From: Salinibacterium sp.
Lineage (GTDB): Bacteria; Actinomycetota; Actinomycetes; Actinomycetales; Microbacteriaceae
DNA: 8,827 nucleotides
NCBI GenBank assembly: GCA_025352485.1
Contig: JANXTJ010000213.1
Coordinates: 1-8,827, forward strand
Direction: 5' to 3'
This document shows positions 6,099 through 8,827 of the stretch, in pieces. The notes beneath the pieces are model-generated. The model was not told the origin of the DNA, did no database searches, and was given only the letters and a program-made list of their open reading frames with translations. Each line of letters begins with the position of its first letter. Position 1 is the stretch's first letter. The position numbers and the translations under genes were made by a program.

Positions 6099-6131
6099 TC
6101 TGCGTGTCGCGCCTTAACGCAGGAGACGACC

Positions 6132-6153
6132 CTCGTGGACAAAAGCCCGCGAG
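6132..6153 (-). terminator. Possible weak terminator hairpin after the permease gene
   Basis: CTCGTGG (6132-6138) pairs with CCGCGAG (6147-6153) over 7 bp including one G-T, with an 8-nt loop. It lies about 35 nt past the permease stop, a reasonable place for a terminator, but there is no T tract. Low confidence. Confidence 0.25.
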
Positions 6154-6186
6154 GATCGCCTCTCGTGTGACGCCGAGGATGCGCCG

Positions 6187-7569
6187 TTACTCGGAGAACT
6201 CGACCGCGGGAGCCGTCCTGCGGAACCCTCTCGTGTAGACGAGGAGGTAGATGAAGCCGACGGCCAGCCAAATGAGGCCGACGACGAATGCGCTTGACGT
6301 CAGACTGGTCCAGATCCAGACAGTCATCACAAAACCCAGGCCCGGAAGCACCCCGTAGACGAACACGTTTCGGCGTCCGCGCAGTTTGCTGTCGATGAGG
6401 AAGTGCTTGATGACGGCAAGGTTCACAACCGAGAAAGCGACGAGTGCCCCAAAGCTGACCACCGAGAACAGGAGATCGATGTTGGCGTTGATACCGGCAA
6501 TGGAAATGGCCGAGATCACCAAGATCGCGATAACCGGCGTGCGGAATCGCGCAGAGAGCACACCGAAAACTCGTCGCGGCAGAACTCCGTCGCGGCCCAT
6601 GCTGAACAGGATCCGGGAGACGGACGCCTGGGAGGCAATGGCCGATCCCGTCGCACCGGCGACATAGGCGGCAATGAAGAAGATGTTGAGGAAGTTGCCA
6701 CCGGCCTTGAGCATTACTTCACTGGCTGCGGAGACGGGGTCTGCGAAATCGGTTCCCGGGAAGACGAGCTGACTGATGAACGCCAGAAGGAAGAACAACA
6801 CCCCAGCCCCAACGGTCACCAAAATGATCGCCCGAGGGATGTCCCGCTTCGGATTCTTCGATTCCTCGGCAAGCGTCGAGATGGCATCAAACCCGAGGAA
6901 GGAAAGGCACAGCACGGCAGCGCCGGCCAGAAGCGCCGGCACGGTCGCGCCATCCCCGCCGATACCGACGAATGGCGCTGCGAAATCTACCGCGTTACTT
7001 CCGGTGGCAAGGAATGCGACGGAAATGACGACGAACACCGCGATGAAGACAAACTGCACCACAACGATGATGTTGCTCGCCCTGGCTACCGAGGCAATGC
7101 CGACGATGTTGAGCACCGTCACCAGCGCGATGCAAGCCACCACAAAGATCCACGGCGCAATAGCCGGGAACAGGATGTTCAGGTAGATGCCGATCACGAG
7201 GTAGTTGACCAGCGGAAGCAGCACATAGTCGAGCAGGAGTGCCCAGCCCGCCATCAACCCGACGTTCGGGCCAAAGCTCCTCGTCGCGTACGCATACGCC
7301 GACCCGGCGACCGGGAACACCTTCACCATGGCGGCATAAGAAAGTGCGGTGAAGATCATCGCGACGAGAGTGATGATGTAGGCCAGTGACGTGCGGCCAC
7401 CCGTGCTCGCCGACACGACTCCGTATGTGGTGAAGACGGTCAGCGGCACCATGTAAACCAGCCCGAAGAAGACCAGAGATGGCAGGCCGAGAACCCGTCG
7501 AAGTTTCGTTCCTTCTGCGTTCGGAACGATTCCCTCCTTCTGGATGCTCTCCGTGGACGAATCGGTCAT
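6187..7569 (-). CDS. APC-family amino acid/polyamine permease
   Basis: 460-aa polytopic inner-membrane transporter with about 12 hydrophobic segments, the length and layout of the amino acid-polyamine-organocation superfamily. TM1 begins near LPSLVFFGLVYMVPLTVFTTYG; the Gly/Pro-rich, unwound-helix-like VPLTVFTTYG is where substrate binds in this fold. The signature FLGFDAISTLAEESKNPKRD, followed by IPRAI, is the conserved amphipathic loop of the family and resembles the putrescine-importer (PuuP-like) branch. Start ATG 7569 has a near-ideal Shine-Dalgarno GAGGAG (7576-7581) with 6-nt spacing. The gene follows the amidohydrolase by only 16 nt and is probably co-transcribed with it. It may import an amide or N-acyl amino compound, or its product, that the hydrolase handles. 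The exact substrate cannot be read from the sequence. Confidence 0.93.
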   Translation of the reverse strand: MTDSSTESIQKEGIVPNAEGTKLRRVLGLPSLVFFGLVYMVPLTVFTTYGVVSASTGGRTSLAYIITLVAMIFTALSYAAMVKVFPVAGSAYAYATRSFGPNVGLMAGWALLLDYVLLPLVNYLVIGIYLNILFPAIAPWIFVVACIALVTVLNIVGIASVARASNIIVVVQFVFIAVFVVISVAFLATGSNAVDFAAPFVGIGGDGATVPALLAGAAVLCLSFLGFDAISTLAEESKNPKRDIPRAIILVTVGAGVLFFLLAFISQLVFPGTDFADPVSAASEVMLKAGGNFLNIFFIAAYVAGATGSAIASQASVSRILFSMGRDGVLPRRVFGVLSARFRTPVIAILVISAISIAGINANIDLLFSVVSFGALVAFSVVNLAVIKHFLIDSKLRGRRNVFVYGVLPGLGFVMTVWIWTSLTSSAFVVGLIWLAVGFIYLLVYTRGFRRTAPAVEFSE

Positions 7570-7575
7570 TGTGTG

Positions 7576-7581
7576 CTCCTC
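7576..7581 (-). promoter_or_regulatory. Ribosome binding site of the permease gene
   Basis: GAGGAG on the - strand, 6 nt before ATG 7569 and inside the 16-nt gap after the amidohydrolase stop. It fixes the permease start. Confidence 0.85.
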
Positions 7582-7585
7582 ATGC

Positions 7586-8827
7586 CTAGGTAGTGCTTGG
7601 CGATGTGACGAAGGTCGCCCGCCCGCTCAGCCAGGTGCGAAGCACCGTGACATCAGCGAGCGAGTGCCCGGGCTCCAACGATCTCGGATCGCGATCGAGG
7701 GCCACGAGGTCAGCGCTGAATCCCACGCGCAGTGTGCCCCACGGATTCGGGGCCAGATCAGCGAAAGCCTGGCTGGCAACCCCAGAGGTGTAGGCGGCCA
7801 ACGAGTCGTGGAGGGTGAGGCGCTCGGCCGGGGTCCAGCCACCGGTCGGCTGGTCGCCGACGGTCTGGCGCGTTGTCGCAACCCGGATGCCGTCGAAGGG
7901 TCGAGGCGTCGAACACGGCCAGTCGGAGCCGAACGAGAGTGTCACGCCGGACGCTCGAAGGGTTTCGAGCGGGTACTGGAGTTCGGTGCGATCATCGCCG
8001 AGCCTCGGGACGGTCAGAACTGTCATCAGCTCATCCAGCTGCGCCCAGTAGGGCTGGGCGTTCACGATCACGCCGAGTTCCGCGAATCGCGGGAGGTCTG
8101 CCGGATCGACGAGCTGCACATGGGTGAGTACCGGGCGCCGGTCGCGCTCCCCGTTCTGGAGCGCTGCGTTCTCGATCGCGTCGAGCGCTGAGCGAACGGC
8201 AGCATCCCCGATGGTGTGGATGTGCATCTGGAAGAGTTCGGCATCCATCGCCTGCACGGCATCGGAAAGCTCTGCGGGCTCCCACACCGCCATCCCGTGG
8301 CTGTGCAGGTCGCTGGAATAGGGTTCGAGCAGGTCGGCTGTCGCGTTCTCGACCACCCCGTCAGCGAAGAACTTGATGGTGTCTGCCGTAAGGAGAGGAT
8401 GACCGAGGTCGACGATCCGCTGCCTCGCAGCGACCAACTCGGCGCGCTGCTGTGGCCACTGCCGGGGGTCGGCTCGCAATGCCAGGTTGCAGCGGGCGGC
8501 CAGAAGACCCTGTGTTGCGGCCTCGAGGTAGACGTCGATATCGGCCGGGTCGACCCAGGCATCCTGAATCCAGGTGAAGCCGAGACTGGCGTAATAGGTT
8601 GTAGCACGGTGGAGGGCCTCAACTCGCTCCCCCAACGGCCGCTGAGGCGCAACGGCATCGATCAGGTCGTTTGCTCCCCATTCGCGAAGGGTGCCGAGCG
8701 GCGTTCCGTCGTCGTAGTAGCCGCGCCGGTACCACTCCCCATCCCACGCTCTCTCCAAAGCACCGCGCAGCTCGGCAGCGTAGGCGCGCCAGCGCTTGAC
8801 TCGCTCCGTATCTCCTCGCCGCTCTGC
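7586..8827 (-). CDS. YtcJ-like metal-dependent amidohydrolase, N-terminus replaced by foreign sequence; partial
   Basis: The frame is open to the window edge (413 residues seen) and ends at TAG 7586-7588. From about base 8693 downstream it is a good amidohydrolase_3 (YtcJ/NfdA-like) protein. Numbering from the TTG at 8758, it has TPLGTLREWGANDL at 19-32, YASLGFTWIQDA at 56-67 and TIKFFADGVVENATADLL at 127-144 (Lys129, a position that carries the metal-bridging Lys in this family). It continues with MHIHTIGDAAV at 178-188 (His179/His181), LTHVQLVDPADLPRFAELGV at 211-230 (His213), SFGSDWP at 275-281 (Asp279) and GTLRVGFSADLVALDRDP at 341-358. The N-terminal metal-binding HxH part expected before position 20 is absent; GH94-like sequence is there instead. 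TTG 8758 is not a convincing start, because coding continues through it to the edge. The lost HxH suggests the chimeric protein would be inactive if real. The permease follows 16 nt downstream. Confidence 0.85.
   Translation of the reverse strand, partial: AERRGDTERVKRWRAYAAELRGALERAWDGEWYRRGYYDDGTPLGTLREWGANDLIDAVAPQRPLGERVEALHRATTYYASLGFTWIQDAWVDPADIDVYLEAATQGLLAARCNLALRADPRQWPQQRAELVAARQRIVDLGHPLLTADTIKFFADGVVENATADLLEPYSSDLHSHGMAVWEPAELSDAVQAMDAELFQMHIHTIGDAAVRSALDAIENAALQNGERDRRPVLTHVQLVDPADLPRFAELGVIVNAQPYWAQLDELMTVLTVPRLGDDRTELQYPLETLRASGVTLSFGSDWPCSTPRPFDGIRVATTRQTVGDQPTGGWTPAERLTLHDSLAAYTSGVASQAFADLAPNPWGTLRVGFSADLVALDRDPRSLEPGHSLADVTVLRTWLSGRATFVTSPSTT
8693..8827 (-). other. GH94-type glycoside phosphorylase / cyclic glucan synthase fragment within the amidohydrolase frame
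   Basis: From the window edge the frame reads AERRGDTERVKRWRAYAAEL, then RGALERAWDGEWYRRGYYDDGTPLG. The pattern GD-x-E-R-x3-RW-R-A-x-A-x2-L-R-x-A-L-E followed by WDGEWY-R-R-x-Y-DDGTPLGS is the one I associate with the GH94 catalytic region of cellobiose-phosphorylase/NdvB-like proteins, where it normally continues into an ECRIDSIAQSW-like sequence. Here it switches to amidohydrolase sequence right after DDGTPLG. The upstream extent lies outside the window. The call is from remembered family motifs, without a search. Confidence 0.7.

Noticed and set aside
6403..7389. Long open frame antisense to the permease (328 codons)
   Set aside because: Highly charged, low-complexity translation that mirrors hydrophobic codons of the permease on the other strand; no domain seen.
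1..8827. CRISPR array or insertion sequence
   Set aside because: No regularly spaced direct repeats, no transposase-like frame and no terminal inverted repeats with target duplications were seen.

Overview
The window is high-GC DNA with dense, overlapping genes, GTG/TTG starts, a short-form actinobacterial SRP RNA and a two-domain pta coupled to ackA. This fits an actinomycete, and the SipW-type exported-protein cassette points most naturally to a Microbacteriaceae-like organism. That assignment is an inference from gene style, not from a database search.

Region 1 (1-2436, + strand) is a tightly packed export cassette. It contains the 3' end of a SipW-type exported protein that appears frameshifted, a complete paralogue of it (215-847), and an ER/SipW-type signal peptidase with a Ser-His-Asp arrangement (861-1574). 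These are followed by a membrane-anchored surface protein with a signal peptide and C-terminal anchor (about 1463-2125) and a small secreted protein whose N-terminus also looks SipW-type (2122-2436). One-base, four-base and longer overlaps suggest a single, translationally coupled operon: a dedicated peptidase with its own exported substrates, analogous in logic to the sipW-tasA locus of Bacillus.

Region 2 (2433-5638, - strand) is the acetate pathway operon. pta (acetyl-CoA + Pi to acetyl phosphate) comes first and ackA (acetyl phosphate + ADP to acetate + ATP) second, joined by an ATGA overlap. The ackA stop shares the tetranucleotide CTAG with the stop of the convergent export cassette.

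Region 3 (5639-6186) holds two divergent RNA genes. The 4.5S-type SRP RNA (ffs) is on the - strand and tRNA-Ser(GGA) is on the + strand, followed by a strong 11-bp hairpin that probably terminates the tRNA.

Region 4 (6187-8827, - strand) is a two-gene unit: a YtcJ-like amidohydrolase running off the right edge, then, 16 bp downstream, a 12-TM APC-family amino acid/amine permease. The N-terminal part of the amidohydrolase reading frame does not look like an amidohydrolase. It reads as a fragment of a GH94-type glycoside phosphorylase/cyclic glucan synthase, joined in frame at a shared DGTPLG stretch. This is either a genuine gene fusion by microhomology or an assembly chimera, and it is the most striking anomaly here.
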